DNA of 64,000 nucleotides. Origin: Alteromonas antoniana. Lineage in GTDB: Bacteria; Pseudomonadota; Gammaproteobacteria; Enterobacterales; Alteromonadaceae. Position 1 is the stretch's first letter, and each line of letters starts with the position of its first letter. Below are positions 26,469 through 36,427 of this stretch, in pieces. The notes under the pieces are model-generated. The model saw only the letters and a program-made list of their open reading frames with translations, was not told where the DNA came from and made no database searches. A program made the position numbers and the translations under genes. The stretch lies in the NCBI RefSeq assembly GCF_019249295.1, contig NZ_JAESDH010000002.1:124001-188000 (forward strand), given 5' to 3'.

Positions 26469-26984
26469 TCAGACTTCAGAGGGACTGATGCCAGACTGAT
26501 GATTCAGGAACACGGCCAGCGTATACAAATAATCGGATAGTCGGTTTAAGTAAGCCATGACCGCAGGCGGGACGGTATGATGATTAGCCAGCCGTGTTGT
26601 GGTGCGTTCAGCGCGCCGGCAGACCGTTCTGCATACGTGGCTTTGCGCTGCCGCTGGCGTGCCGCCGGGCAGCACGAAACGGGTTTGCTGCGGCAGGGAT
26701 GCCGTCATGACATCGATGGCCTGCTCAAGCTCGGTGACATCCGCATCAGTGAGCGTAGATGAGGCAGAAATAGCAAAGCCTGCCTGAAATAATTTGCGCT
26801 GAACCGTTTCAAGAAACGCCGGGACTTCACCTTCACAGAGTGTCACCAGCAGACCAATGTGGCTGTTCAGCTCGTCAATATCACCATAGGTTTCAAGCAA
26901 AATATCATCTTTGGTCACGCGCAGTGATTCTTTAGCGTAGACTTGCGTGGCACCTTTATCGCCTTTACGTGTGTAAACTTTCAT
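26469..26984 (-). CDS. PduO-type ATP:cob(I)alamin adenosyltransferase
   Basis: 171 residues. The N-terminal ATP-binding motif KVYTRKGDKGATQVY is followed by KDDILLETYGDIDELNSHIG, VLPGGTPAAAQSHVCRTVCRRAER and YLNRLSDYLYTLAVFLN, all diagnostic of the PduO/MMAB group. It transfers the adenosyl group to cob(I)alamin to give coenzyme B12, in the cytoplasm. The ATG overlaps the TGA of the csiV-like gene (ATGA), so it is in one transcription unit with mfd and csiV. Confidence 0.94.
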   Translation of the reverse strand: MKVYTRKGDKGATQVYAKESLRVTKDDILLETYGDIDELNSHIGLLVTLCEGEVPAFLETVQRKLFQAGFAISASSTLTDADVTELEQAIDVMTASLPQQTRFVLPGGTPAAAQSHVCRTVCRRAERTTTRLANHHTVPPAVMAYLNRLSDYLYTLAVFLNHQSGISPSEV

Positions 26985-28357
26985 TCCTGACCGGCGTCCT
27001 CTTGCTGATCCGGGCGCTCGTAACGACGAATTTCTACGACCATACCAAATAGCGGATGATCAAAGTAATGTAACTGGTTACTGATTACTCGTCGTAGCTG
27101 TTTGAATGGCACTGACACCAGTCTGTATTCTGGCTGCTCCGATGCTACTTGAGACAATTTTGCCGTTACCGGTACTGGCTGGCGATAAAACATTTCGCTG
27201 TCTATGTGAAGATAGGGAACCCGGTTAATGTATTTCAGGAAGACTCTCATGTAGCCATCAATCTGCCATATTGGCGTATCGGTATTGGCTGTTGGTTGTT
27301 TGTCCTTCACACCGCTTGCGCTGTCTTTTCTGGCCTGAAGCTGTAACAGGCGTGAAAGTGGTACCGTCTGAGGTGTTGCCAGGCGGGCATTGAGATCGGC
27401 AAAGAACGTATCTTCTGTCAGCGTTTTTATTGCGTCCTCTTGCTGAGATTCTTCTACAGGTGCTGGCATCTCAAGTGTCGGAGGAACAGCATAGCCATCA
27501 AGGGTAAAGCGATCGGCATAATTCTGACCGGCATAGAGTCGGACAGTAGAGGCCTCTTCCTGGCCAAATCTGACTTCCTGACGCCAGGTGACATGCAGTA
27601 GTCTTGTCAGATCACGGTTTCTTCGGATCTGCTCTGAGAGTTTTTCCAGCTCCTGCGCATTCGCAGAAAGCAGATGGGCCTGGCTGGCCCGAGGCCAGTC
27701 GTGACCACTTAACTCAATGGGAATAGCTTGTGGTGCAGGCAGGCGATTGTCCGCAGTGTGACGTTTCCAGCCCGAGTCAGAATATGTCAGCCAGGGTAAC
27801 GTGTCTTCGCAGTACCGAAACGGTGGAACGGCTACGGGGCTGGCTTCACTGATGCCACTAAATTCTACCCAGTACCCGGCGATGTCAGCAGCCTCAACAG
27901 TGAAAGCGTCTGACCCATTAAATGCATTATCTGTGGACGTCGGTATGACACCAGACTGGAGCTCCTGCCTCTCGCTCTCATCGTCTACCAATGAAGAAGC
28001 CATGCCCGAGGTGCGGTGTTGTTCCTGCAGCCATTGCTCATGGGTCTGCGTAATGTCCTGCAAGGACAAGACCGGTTGCCACAGCGGCGCATCGCTGCCA
28101 TCACATCTGGCCAGGTTCTGTTTTATCCAGTTGATGTCCGGGCGGATGATATTGCCAATGACATCAATGTCAGCAGAATATGGGCTGACATCTTTCGCGA
28201 TCTCAAAGGTTTCCTGTAAATGCGTGAGCGCCGCGTTTCTGTCAAATACGATGACTTCCACATCAAACCACCAGTCATCTTCGGCCTGCACCTGGAAGGT
28301 TGATAAGGCGAGCATTGCAGACAGCAAGCCCCCACCAACACGGGATAACCTACACAT
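26981..28357 (-). CDS. CsiV family peptidoglycan-binding protein
   Basis: 458 residues with a signal peptide (MCRLSRVGGGLLSAMLALST, cleaved around VQA-EDD). The mature start DDWWFDVEVIVFDRNAALTH and the C-terminal IWQIDGYMRVFLKYINRVPY, HIDSEMFYRQP and QLHYFDHPLFGMVVEIRRYE match CsiV, a periplasmic protein that in Shewanella-type bacteria supports PBP1a/LpoA and lies beside mfd. The middle (Ser/Gln-rich, about 100-330) looks variable. The start ATG shares its A with the mfd stop (TAATG), indicating coupling. Confidence 0.82.
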   Translation of the reverse strand: MCRLSRVGGGLLSAMLALSTFQVQAEDDWWFDVEVIVFDRNAALTHLQETFEIAKDVSPYSADIDVIGNIIRPDINWIKQNLARCDGSDAPLWQPVLSLQDITQTHEQWLQEQHRTSGMASSLVDDESERQELQSGVIPTSTDNAFNGSDAFTVEAADIAGYWVEFSGISEASPVAVPPFRYCEDTLPWLTYSDSGWKRHTADNRLPAPQAIPIELSGHDWPRASQAHLLSANAQELEKLSEQIRRNRDLTRLLHVTWRQEVRFGQEEASTVRLYAGQNYADRFTLDGYAVPPTLEMPAPVEESQQEDAIKTLTEDTFFADLNARLATPQTVPLSRLLQLQARKDSASGVKDKQPTANTDTPIWQIDGYMRVFLKYINRVPYLHIDSEMFYRQPVPVTAKLSQVASEQPEYRLVSVPFKQLRRVISNQLHYFDHPLFGMVVEIRRYERPDQQEDAGQE

Positions 28358-31300
28358 TAACGTGACTCCTTGGCAAAATCGGCGATGATATCTTCGGCCA
28401 GTGCCAGTCTGTCTCTGGCACTCTCGGTTTGCAATACAATACGTAATTTCTGACTACCTTCAAACCGGAAGGTATTCGGCTTGGTCTGGACGAGCTGAAT
28501 AATATAGCCCGGATCGACAGAGGTAGACTCTTTGAACTCTATGGTGCCACCCTGAGCAGACAAATCAATCTTCAGGATCCCCAGTGACTTCGCTTTTAGC
28601 TTGAGCTCTGCCACCTTAATCAGGTTTTTCGCTGCATCAGGCAGTAATCCGAAACGGTCTATACATTCCACCTGGAACTCATCAATATCGTCCTGCTTTT
28701 CACACGACGCCAGTCGTTTGTATAAGGATAAGCGGGTATTGACGTCAGCGATATAGTCTTCCGGCAACAGAGCGGGTATTTTCAGGTCAACTTCGGTCTG
28801 TGCTGACAGCGCATCATCCAGCGACGGCTCTTTGCCTTCTTTCAGTGCGGTTACCGCCTGATCCAGCATATCCATATACAAACTGAAACCAATACTGGCG
28901 ATTTGACCAGACTGGTCGTCACCGAGCAATTCACCCGCCCCCCGGATCTCAAGATCATGAGTGGCGAGCGCAAAACCAGCACCAAGATCTTCCAGTTGCG
29001 AAATGGCATCCAGTCGCTTGACTGCATCACGCGTCATACGCTTAGGGTGCGGCGTTAGCAGGTACGCATACGCCTGGTGGTGGGACCGTCCCACGCGTCC
29101 CCGCAGCTGGTGCAACTGTGCCAGCCCCAGATGGTCTGCGCGGTCCATAATGATGGTATTGGCGCTGGGCACATCAATGCCGGTTTCGATAATTGTGGTG
29201 CACACCAGCACATTGTATCGTTGATGATAAAAGTCACTCATCACCGCCTCAAGGTCACGCTCGCGCATTTGACCATGTCCTACCGCAATGCGGGCTTCCG
29301 GCAAAATTTCAGCAATTTCCTCGGCGGTGCGCTCGATACTTTCTACTTCGTTGTGCAGGAAATACACCTGACCACCGCGCAGAATCTCCCGCATGACAGC
29401 TTCACGTATGATGGCTTTGTTTCGCTGCTGCACAAAGGTTTTGATCGACAAACGGCGGGCAGGGGCGGTAGCGATAATAGAGAGATCACGCATACCGGAT
29501 AACGCCATATTCAGCGTTCGCGGTATGGGGGTGGCTGTCAGCGTGAGAATATCCACATCTGCACGCAACGACTTAAGCTTCTCTTTCTGGCGTACGCCAA
29601 ACCGGTGTTCCTCATCAATAATCACCAGTCCCAAATCGTTAAATTTGATGTCGTTGGAAAGCAGCTTGTGCGTGCCAACCACAATGTCTACCTGACCTTG
29701 TGTAATTCCCTCGATTACCGATTTCTGTGCCTTGCCACTGACAAAGCGGCTCATCACTTCAATACGGAACGGCCAGTCGGCGAAACGATCTTTAAAATTT
29801 TCATAATGCTGCTGCGCGAGCAGGGTAGTGGGTACCAGTATGGCAACCTGCTTGCCCTGATTGGCGGCCAGAAAAGCCGCACGCATAGCCACTTCGGTTT
29901 TACCGAAGCCTACGTCACCACAGACCAGTCGATCCATTGCCTGCGGGTTGCCCATATCCTGAATGACGGCATTAATAGCCTGCATCTGATCGGGCGTTTC
30001 CTCAAACGGGAAGCTGTCAGCAAAGCTCTGGTATTCTTCCCAGTTTACCGGATAGGCAAAGCCGGGCTTGGCGGCACGGCGCGCATACACATCCAGTAGC
30101 TCAGCTGCGACGTCGCGTACTTTCTCGGCCGCTTTTTGCTTGGCTTTACTCCAGGCGTCGTTGCCCAGAGAGTTAACGGGCGCGTGGTCAGCGTCTCCGC
30201 CGGTGTAGCGGGATATCAGATGTAACGATGCCACCGGTACGTATAATTTCGCCTGTTTCGCATATTCGATGCAAAGGTATTCGGTAGTAACGCCACCGGC
30301 GTCCAGCGTTTGTAACCCCAGATAACGACCGACACCATGATCCAGGTGCACGACTGGCTGGCCAATCGACAACTCGGCAAGGTTACGGATAATGGCGCTT
30401 TCATCCGTATGTGAACGTTTTTCTCGTAAGCGTCGCTGGCTTACCTTATGGCCAAGAAGCTCGGTTTCGGTAATAAATAGCAGTTCGCCTTCCTGGCTCT
30501 GCCAGCGAAAGCTGTGCTCGACCATACCAATGTCGATACCCACACTATCGTGTGTCTGCAGAAACTGATTAAAATCCGTTGCCAGGCTGGGTTTGATGCC
30601 GGCCTTACCGAGAATATCCAGCAGGCTTTCACGCCGGCCCTGAGATTCAGCACAAAACAACACCCGTGCACCGCGCTCACTGGCGGCTTTCATGGTATTT
30701 AGCAGCCGTTCTGCAGGCTGTTTTTTCTGGGAATTGATGCCAATATCATCAAGCTTGTCGCACCCCAGATTGTGGTTGCCCGGCTTATCTTCCAGAAGGT
30801 CTTTACAGAGTGTCACCCTAGGCCAGTGTTTAATCTGACTGAACAGCTCTTCTATGGGAAGGAATACCTGCGCCGGCGGCAACAAGGGCCTTGCCGGGTT
30901 GTAGCGATGCTGCTCGTACCGCTCTGCGACATCCGCCCAGAAAAATTCACTGGCGTCTTTGATGTCGCCGTGCAGCATGACCAGAGAGTCGCTGTGCAGG
31001 TAGTCGAAAAGTGATGCAGTGTGTTCGAAAAACAACGGCAGGTAGTATTCAACACCACTAGGCATGGTGCCCTTACTGACCTGATAAAACACCGACTCTT
31101 TTGCATTACTGGCATCAAACTGGTCAAGAAACTGTTGGCGGAATAACGAGATGGCGTCTTTGTCAGTGGGGAATTCTCTTGCCGGTAGCAAACGAATCTC
31201 GTCGACGGTCTCGCCAGATCGCTGACTGTCAGTGTCAAAGTAGCGGATGGTGTCGATTTCATCGTCGAACAAATCAATACGAAACGGCTTATCACTTCCC

Positions 31301-31848
31301 ATCGGGTACAGGTCGATGATACTGCCTCGAATAGAAAATTCGCTGTGGCTCATCACCTGACTGACGTGCAGATAGCCGGCTTGCTCCAGATTTCTGCGAA
31401 ACTGATCCCGGTCCAGCGAATCGCCTTTGTTCAGCATCAGCAGGTACTTCGCCAGATAATCTGTCGGCGCGAGACGCTGCATCAGCGTATTTACCGGAAC
31501 AATGAAAATGCCTTCTCGTTGCTGGGTAAAGCGAAAGAGCGTTTCAAGACGCTGAGAGACAATATCCTGATGGGGCGAGAACGAATCGTAGGGTAGGGTT
31601 TCCCAGTCGGGAAACAGAGTTACCGAAGTGTTTTCCCCTTCAAGAAAATACGCCAGCTCGCGCTCCAGCTTGAGCGCTGACGGCGTGTCGGCTGTGACCA
31701 GCACAACCGGGCCCTGATGCTGTTTTACAGCATAGCTGATAGCCAGAGCGCTACTGCTGCCGTGTAATTGTCCCCAGTGCTGATGGTCCTGCGCACCCGT
31801 TTTAGATTTTTGCTTCGGTAGTGGCAAAGAGAGAATCGTGGCTGTCAT
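28357..31848 (-). CDS. mfd: Transcription-repair coupling factor
   Basis: 1163 residues, close to the E. coli length. N-terminal UvrB-like part (HGSSSALAISYAVKQHQGP, LFPDWETLPYDSFSPHQD), the RNA-polymerase-interacting domain (PVVHLDHGVGRYLGLQTL), then the RecG-like translocase: Walker A RLVCGDVGFGKTEVAMRAAF, DEEH box VIIDEEHRFGVRQKEKL, TATPIPRTLNMALSGMRDLS, and RGRVGRSHHQAYAYLL. The C-terminal TRCF domain follows. It removes stalled RNA polymerase and recruits UvrA. Transcribed with the csiV-like and PduO-type genes. Confidence 0.98.
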   Translation of the reverse strand: MTATILSLPLPKQKSKTGAQDHQHWGQLHGSSSALAISYAVKQHQGPVVLVTADTPSALKLERELAYFLEGENTSVTLFPDWETLPYDSFSPHQDIVSQRLETLFRFTQQREGIFIVPVNTLMQRLAPTDYLAKYLLMLNKGDSLDRDQFRRNLEQAGYLHVSQVMSHSEFSIRGSIIDLYPMGSDKPFRIDLFDDEIDTIRYFDTDSQRSGETVDEIRLLPAREFPTDKDAISLFRQQFLDQFDASNAKESVFYQVSKGTMPSGVEYYLPLFFEHTASLFDYLHSDSLVMLHGDIKDASEFFWADVAERYEQHRYNPARPLLPPAQVFLPIEELFSQIKHWPRVTLCKDLLEDKPGNHNLGCDKLDDIGINSQKKQPAERLLNTMKAASERGARVLFCAESQGRRESLLDILGKAGIKPSLATDFNQFLQTHDSVGIDIGMVEHSFRWQSQEGELLFITETELLGHKVSQRRLREKRSHTDESAIIRNLAELSIGQPVVHLDHGVGRYLGLQTLDAGGVTTEYLCIEYAKQAKLYVPVASLHLISRYTGGDADHAPVNSLGNDAWSKAKQKAAEKVRDVAAELLDVYARRAAKPGFAYPVNWEEYQSFADSFPFEETPDQMQAINAVIQDMGNPQAMDRLVCGDVGFGKTEVAMRAAFLAANQGKQVAILVPTTLLAQQHYENFKDRFADWPFRIEVMSRFVSGKAQKSVIEGITQGQVDIVVGTHKLLSNDIKFNDLGLVIIDEEHRFGVRQKEKLKSLRADVDILTLTATPIPRTLNMALSGMRDLSIIATAPARRLSIKTFVQQRNKAIIREAVMREILRGGQVYFLHNEVESIERTAEEIAEILPEARIAVGHGQMRERDLEAVMSDFYHQRYNVLVCTTIIETGIDVPSANTIIMDRADHLGLAQLHQLRGRVGRSHHQAYAYLLTPHPKRMTRDAVKRLDAISQLEDLGAGFALATHDLEIRGAGELLGDDQSGQIASIGFSLYMDMLDQAVTALKEGKEPSLDDALSAQTEVDLKIPALLPEDYIADVNTRLSLYKRLASCEKQDDIDEFQVECIDRFGLLPDAAKNLIKVAELKLKAKSLGILKIDLSAQGGTIEFKESTSVDPGYIIQLVQTKPNTFRFEGSQKLRIVLQTESARDRLALAEDIIADFAKESR

Positions 31849-31891
31849 GTCACCCTGAAAATGTCGGTATTTGGTTACGTCTGCTGCGTGA

Positions 31892-32494
31892 TTACTCGGT
31901 ACTGTCTTTCGCTTGTTGTGCCCGCTTACGCAGCTGCTGCGACTGCAGATGCAAACTCGCTCTGACCAGCAGTTCCTGATCCTGTTCCCGGATACGGTTA
32001 AAAAAGAAGGCTATATGGTAGTCATTGCCAACCTGCTGGCAAGTAATAACTTCGCCAAAGCAAAAAATCGCGGCGGCTTCTTCGTCGATAAATACTTTGA
32101 TTTCTGCCTGCGTGCCAATGTCCATAGGCTCATCACTGCTCACCAACATGCCCCCGCCGCCGAACTTTACCGTTTGCAAACGATACTTTACGTCGTCCTG
32201 CTGGTGCAGGATAAAAGACATCATAAGATCAATTTTTCGCGACTGGTGGTTAAGAAAATCGGCCAGCGCCTGGGCGTGGTCACCTAACTGACGAAGCGGT
32301 CGCAAGGCTTTGGTTTCAATATCTGCGATCTCACTGGCGATACGAAACGCATAGGGCATACGCTCTTCCAGTTCACTGACAGCAGGAAGTGCTTCATTAT
32401 CCTCAAGCGGCACAATATTGACATTCAGCGCATGAGCAATCATAAAATACTCTTCGAATTGGGCTTGTTTCTGCTCCAGCGTTAGTGTGTCCAT
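31892..32494 (-). CDS. PilZ-domain-like protein
   Basis: About 200 residues from ATG 32494, chosen for TAGGAGA just upstream; an upstream frame to 32593 adds an unlikely Cys/Arg-rich extension. MDTLTLEQKQAQFEEYFMIA is followed by a helical region and a beta-rich C-terminus (VKFGGGGMLVSSDEPMDIGT, KVFIDEEAAAIFCFGEVITC, FFFNRIREQDQELLVRASL) resembling the PilZ beta-barrel. The classical RxxxR / D-x-S-x-x-G c-di-GMP signature is not clear, with only GGGGM at the second position. It is therefore a possible degenerate PilZ or cyclic-nucleotide-independent relative. Confidence 0.65.
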   Translation of the reverse strand: MDTLTLEQKQAQFEEYFMIAHALNVNIVPLEDNEALPAVSELEERMPYAFRIASEIADIETKALRPLRQLGDHAQALADFLNHQSRKIDLMMSFILHQQDDVKYRLQTVKFGGGGMLVSSDEPMDIGTQAEIKVFIDEEAAAIFCFGEVITCQQVGNDYHIAFFFNRIREQDQELLVRASLHLQSQQLRKRAQQAKDSTE

Positions 32495-32658
32495 ATTGTC
32501 TCCTACCACCAAAATCTTGTGCGTACAGTAGCTTACACGTAGTATACATACATTACGAGCAAACCGCCGATATGTGGTCATTTCCGGTATCACATATCTG
32601 AAAACGGCCGCTTCAGAATTAGCTGAACGGTTCGCAAACTGAGTAAATTTGAGAAAGT

Positions 32659-33858
32659 ATGAGCCTTCCTTTACCGGCCTTTATTGCCCTTCGTTACGCG
32701 ACCGCCGGCAAGCAAAACAGCTTCGTTTCCTTTATTAATAAATTTTCTGTGGCCGGCATTGCGCTTGGGTTGGCTGCACTCATCATTGTGTTATCTGTTA
32801 TGAACGGGTTTGAAAGTCAGTTAAAACAGCGTGTACTGGGGATCGTGCCTCAGGTCGTGGCATATGCCCCTTTATCTGATGAAACTATAACTACGTTACC
32901 AGGCGTCCGTGCTGCGATGCCATATCGTGAAACTGAGGGCGTCATTCAGTCACGACAGGGGTTGCGTGGCGTACAAATTCATGGCGTCGATGCTAACGTG
33001 ATGTCTGCGCAGAGCATTGTCAGCGATAATCTCCTGACAGGGCGATTTTCAGACCTCGCCGCGCGTTCTTTTCATGTGATTATTGGGCGGGCCCTTGCTA
33101 CTCAGCTGGACGTGCGGCCAGGCGACAGGCTGCGTGTGATGTTAGCGGGAGCAAGTATTTATACGCCCTTTGGCAGAATGCCCAGCCAGCGTCTGGTCAC
33201 GGTGTCCGGGATTTACGATCTTGGCTCGCAGATGGATAGCAAAGTGGTGTATATGTCACTGGCTGATCTGACACGCCTTATGCGCCTGCGGGCAGATACC
33301 CCTGCAAACACCCGGTTGTTTCTGGACGATGCGTTTGCCTATCAGCAGGTAGTGGATGCATTAGCGCCACTTGAGATCACTGTCGATAACTGGCGCAGCC
33401 GCCAGGGACCGCTATTCGACGCGGTGAAGATGGAAAAAAACATGATGTTTCTCATGCTGCTGCTTATTATTGCGGTAGCGGCGTTTAATATTGTGTCCGC
33501 GCTGGTCATGGTTGTCAGTGAAAAGCAGGGCGATATCGCCATTCTGCAAACGCAGGGAATGACGGGCAGGCGGATGATGTCAGTATTTATGCTAAATGGC
33601 CTTTTTAATGGCGTGAAAGGCGCACTAATCGGGCTGGTTGCTGGTGTGGCCATTGTGATTAACCTCAATACTTTATTGGAACTGCTGGGAATACCTATTG
33701 TGCTGTCGGCCGATGGGGCTGGCGTTCCTGTTGTAATTCAGTGGTCACAGGTTATTTTGGTAACCGTGTTTTCTCTTATGCTTTGTGTACTGGCTAGTGT
33801 ATACCCTGCGACCCGTGCCATGCGGGTAAATCCTGCAACAGCTTTACAGAATGAATAA
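32659..33858 (+). CDS. LolC/LolE-type lipoprotein-releasing permease
   Basis: 399 residues. One N-terminal membrane segment (FSVAGIALGLAALIIVLSVMNG after FIALRYATAGKQNSFVSFI), a large periplasmic MacB-like domain (residues ~50-260), then three C-terminal segments with the FtsX fold (MMFLMLLLIIAVAAFNIVSAL, EKQGDIAILQTQGMTGRRMM). It ends VYPATRAMRVNPATALQNE. LolCDE extracts lipoproteins from the inner membrane for LolA. Here no lolD ATPase or second permease gene adjoins it, unlike the common operon. Whether this is LolC or LolE is not decidable from the window. Confidence 0.88.
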   Translation: MSLPLPAFIALRYATAGKQNSFVSFINKFSVAGIALGLAALIIVLSVMNGFESQLKQRVLGIVPQVVAYAPLSDETITTLPGVRAAMPYRETEGVIQSRQGLRGVQIHGVDANVMSAQSIVSDNLLTGRFSDLAARSFHVIIGRALATQLDVRPGDRLRVMLAGASIYTPFGRMPSQRLVTVSGIYDLGSQMDSKVVYMSLADLTRLMRLRADTPANTRLFLDDAFAYQQVVDALAPLEITVDNWRSRQGPLFDAVKMEKNMMFLMLLLIIAVAAFNIVSALVMVVSEKQGDIAILQTQGMTGRRMMSVFMLNGLFNGVKGALIGLVAGVAIVINLNTLLELLGIPIVLSADGAGVPVVIQWSQVILVTVFSLMLCVLASVYPATRAMRVNPATALQNE

Positions 33859-33952
33859 AAGAGAAATCTGACCAGTTGGTGGATTTGGCCGTGCAATATA
33901 CGGCAATTTTCACTATACTCGCGGTCTTTTAAAATCCGGACCGGTAGACGAT

Positions 33953-34516
33953 ATGAAAAAGAATTTTATCACTTCGCAGGCGCTGCTACAGGACTCATTC
34001 CGCCTGGCTTCTCAGGTATATAATGACGGTTTTCGTCCTGACTTTATCATCGGCATCTGGCGTGGTGGTGCACCCATAGGCATCGCGGTGCAGGAATTTT
34101 TTGAATTTAAAGACACATCTACTGATCACATTGCGGTGCGTACGTCTTCTTATTACGGCATTAATAAGCAGTCTAAGGAAATACGCGTTCATGGCCTGCA
34201 TTACCTGGTGGAAAATGCGAATGCCGGTGATAAGCTGCTAATCGTTGATGATGTGTTTGATTCAGGGCGCAGCGTAGACGCACTGATAAAACAAATAAAG
34301 AAGCTGATGCGCCTGAATATGCCAACGGATATCCGCATTGCCTGTCCGTGGTACAAGCCTGCCAACAATAAAACCGACATCGTTCCGGATTATTTTGTCA
34401 ATAAGAGCGATGAGTGGCTGGTTTTCCCACATGAAATTGCAGGTTTGAGTGAAGAAGAAATCAGGGCCGGAAAATCGGAACTTGCCGATGTGATGGACAT
34501 TTTGTTCGACAAGTAA
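33953..34516 (+). CDS. Type I phosphoribosyltransferase, hypoxanthine/xanthine type
   Basis: 187 residues. PDFIIGIWRGGAPIGIAVQE is the PPi loop, and the PRPP-binding signature is LLIVDDVFDSGRSVDALI. The C-terminal PDYFVNKSDEWLVFPHEIAG carries the aromatic base-stacking residues (W near the Pro). It would salvage a purine base with PRPP. Related proteins are annotated hypoxanthine phosphoribosyltransferase in Alteromonadales; the exact base is unproven. It has its own terminator. A TATACT -10-like box lies at 33914-33919. Confidence 0.85.
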   Translation: MKKNFITSQALLQDSFRLASQVYNDGFRPDFIIGIWRGGAPIGIAVQEFFEFKDTSTDHIAVRTSSYYGINKQSKEIRVHGLHYLVENANAGDKLLIVDDVFDSGRSVDALIKQIKKLMRLNMPTDIRIACPWYKPANNKTDIVPDYFVNKSDEWLVFPHEIAGLSEEEIRAGKSELADVMDILFDK

Positions 34517-34567
34517 GTCTTATAGACGTATTGAAGTACGGGTGCTCATACGCCTGGAAATTACACA

Positions 34568-34592
34568 CGCCAGCGTTTTCGCTGGCGTTTTT
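34568..34592 (+). terminator. Rho-independent terminator after the phosphoribosyltransferase gene
   Basis: Perfect 8-base stem CGCCAGCG / CGCTGGCG with loop TTTT and five T after it. The following 240 bases up to the convergent gene at 34835 show no recognisable feature. Confidence 0.9.
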
Positions 34593-34834
34593 GTTGCTGT
34601 TGAGACAATTGGCTATTCAGTATGCAGCATTGTCGCCTTGGCAAGCGACTATATACGCTACAAACGATAAGTAGTAGCGCCGGGAATGTTCAGTGCACCC
34701 GGAACCAATGGTTGTCTGCGCCACTATGCTGCAACACTTGTCACCAGAAAGCTGATTTTTTTGCGCTTTGAATGTCACTTTACGCTGTTAACTAACTGGG
34801 CTGCACGCCAGAAAGGGGAAGTGAGGAAAAGCGG

Positions 34835-35497
34835 TTATTTCTTGTCCGGGTCGAGATAAAACTTATCGTGAAACGTATAAACCCATTCCGGTTTATATAT
34901 CACCAGTAAGGTCATGGTCACGCCATTGATAAACCCTTCCGGGAAAAGAATCAGCGGTATCAGTAGCATGTAATTATCGATTACCGTATCCCAGCTGTAT
35001 ATGCCATCTATTGCATAGTAACTTCCCAGTAACGCCAGCTTCAGTGCGATAACAATCGCGCCGGGGAAAAACGCACACACAAAAATATAGACGAACAGAT
35101 GGCGTGGGATCTTATGAAACGACACCAGGTAAATGAGATACGAAACGCTGACCGGCATCACCACCCCGATAAGCCCGTTAACGCCCAACATCTGCCAGCT
35201 TTCGTTGCCTACTGCGGTTATCCCAAGCAGTGCTGCCAGACCGGCAAATAATGCATATCTGAAGCCCAGTATCAGCGTAAGTGACGTTAACCACAGAAAA
35301 TGGACGTCCAGCCCCTGAAAAATACCGGCACGGAAAATCCACATGAAAAAGGTCAGGGCGGTGGCACCAAATACCAGATGCTGGCGTGATTTATCCTCTT
35401 TTAACGCTGCAAAAGGAAGATGCCGCCCCACAAAAAACAGAATTGCCGCTAACACCAGCAGCGCCAGAATCTGAAGAGTCGTCAGCGTATCGGTCAT
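34835..35497 (-). CDS. CbiM-like energy-coupling-factor permease
   Basis: 220 residues with about six to seven hydrophobic segments (LQILALLVLAAILFFVGRH, FLWLTSLTLILGFRYALFAG, LGVNGLIGVVMPVSVSYLI, FVYIFVCAFFPGAIVIAL) and the late MLLIPLILFPEGFINGVTMT, similar to the CbiM/NikM group of ECF S-components. The N-terminal Met-His metal ligand segment of CbiM/NikM is absent (it starts MTDTLTTLQ), and no ATPase or T-component gene is nearby. It may be a solitary S-component with another substrate. The start is 2 bases after the xthA stop, implying one transcript. Confidence 0.75.
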   Translation of the reverse strand: MTDTLTTLQILALLVLAAILFFVGRHLPFAALKEDKSRQHLVFGATALTFFMWIFRAGIFQGLDVHFLWLTSLTLILGFRYALFAGLAALLGITAVGNESWQMLGVNGLIGVVMPVSVSYLIYLVSFHKIPRHLFVYIFVCAFFPGAIVIALKLALLGSYYAIDGIYSWDTVIDNYMLLIPLILFPEGFINGVTMTLLVIYKPEWVYTFHDKFYLDPDKK

Positions 35498-35499
35498 AT

Positions 35500-36309
35500 T
35501 CAGTCTGCGTATGTCGCCCAGATTGGCGCGTGGTCAGAAGGTTTTTCAATACCGCGTAGTTCGTAATCAATCCCCGCATCTTCCAATTTGTCATGAAGCG
35601 GCTGCGTGGCCAGAATTAAATCAATTCGCAACCCGCGGTTATCATTGAAACCTTTTGAGCGGTAATCGAACCAGCTGAACTGATCGGTGGTATCGGGATT
35701 CAGTTTGCGAAAGCTGTCGTAGACTCCCCATTCGCAAAGTGTGTTCAGCCACTCACGCTCAACAGGTAAAAAGCTGCATTTACCGGTGCGAAGCCAGCGT
35801 TTGCGATTGTCTTCACCAATGCCGATATCCTGATCATGATGAGAGATATTCATATCGCCCATAATAATCACGTTTTCTTCGTTGCTGTGGCTGGTGTTCA
35901 GATAGCCCATGAGATCAGCGTAAAATTTTCGCTTAGCCGGGAACTTCGTTTCGTGGCTTTCATTTTCGCCCTGAGGAAAGTATCCGTTTAAAATGGTTAC
36001 AGGCTGGTCATTGTTATCTTTTAGCGTCACCATGATCATGCGGCGTTGTGCATCTTCATCATCAGTGGGAAACCCGCGCTGCACATGCTCGGGTTCTTTT
36101 TTCGTTAACATGGCGACGCCATAGTGGCTTTTCTGGCCATGGAAGTAGACGTGGTAACCCATTGCCTCTACGGCATCTGTAGGGAACTGCTCGTCGTGTA
36201 CCTTAATTTCCTGCAGCCCAATGACGTCTGGCTGATGTTTGTCGATGATGGCCTGAAGTTGATGTAACCGGGCCCGGATACCGTTGATATTAAAAGAGAT
36301 GACTTTCAT
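35500..36309 (-). CDS. xthA: Exodeoxyribonuclease III
   Basis: 269 residues. [39 protein letters not shown] (catalytic Glu), [48 protein letters not shown] and the final [10 protein letters not shown] show all EEP nuclease motifs of XthA. It cleaves at abasic sites and removes 3'-blocking groups in base-excision repair. It is followed by the CbiM-like gene. Confidence 0.97.
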   Translation of the reverse strand: MKVISFNINGIRARLHQLQAIIDKHQPDVIGLQEIKVHDEQFPTDAVEAMGYHVYFHGQKSHYGVAMLTKKEPEHVQRGFPTDDEDAQRRMIMVTLKDNNDQPVTILNGYFPQGENESHETKFPAKRKFYADLMGYLNTSHSNEENVIIMGDMNISHHDQDIGIGEDNRKRWLRTGKCSFLPVEREWLNTLCEWGVYDSFRKLNPDTTDQFSWFDYRSKGFNDNRGLRIDLILATQPLHDKLEDAGIDYELRGIEKPSDHAPIWATYAD

Positions 36310-36427
36310 GTTGTCGCTGTCCTGTACTACATAGTCCGCTATGCTAACAAATTATTGTTTTACTTAGGAGCCGCAAAATGAGATTGATGCTTTGCCTCAA
36401 AGCGGCGCAGTTACAGCTATCGACGCT

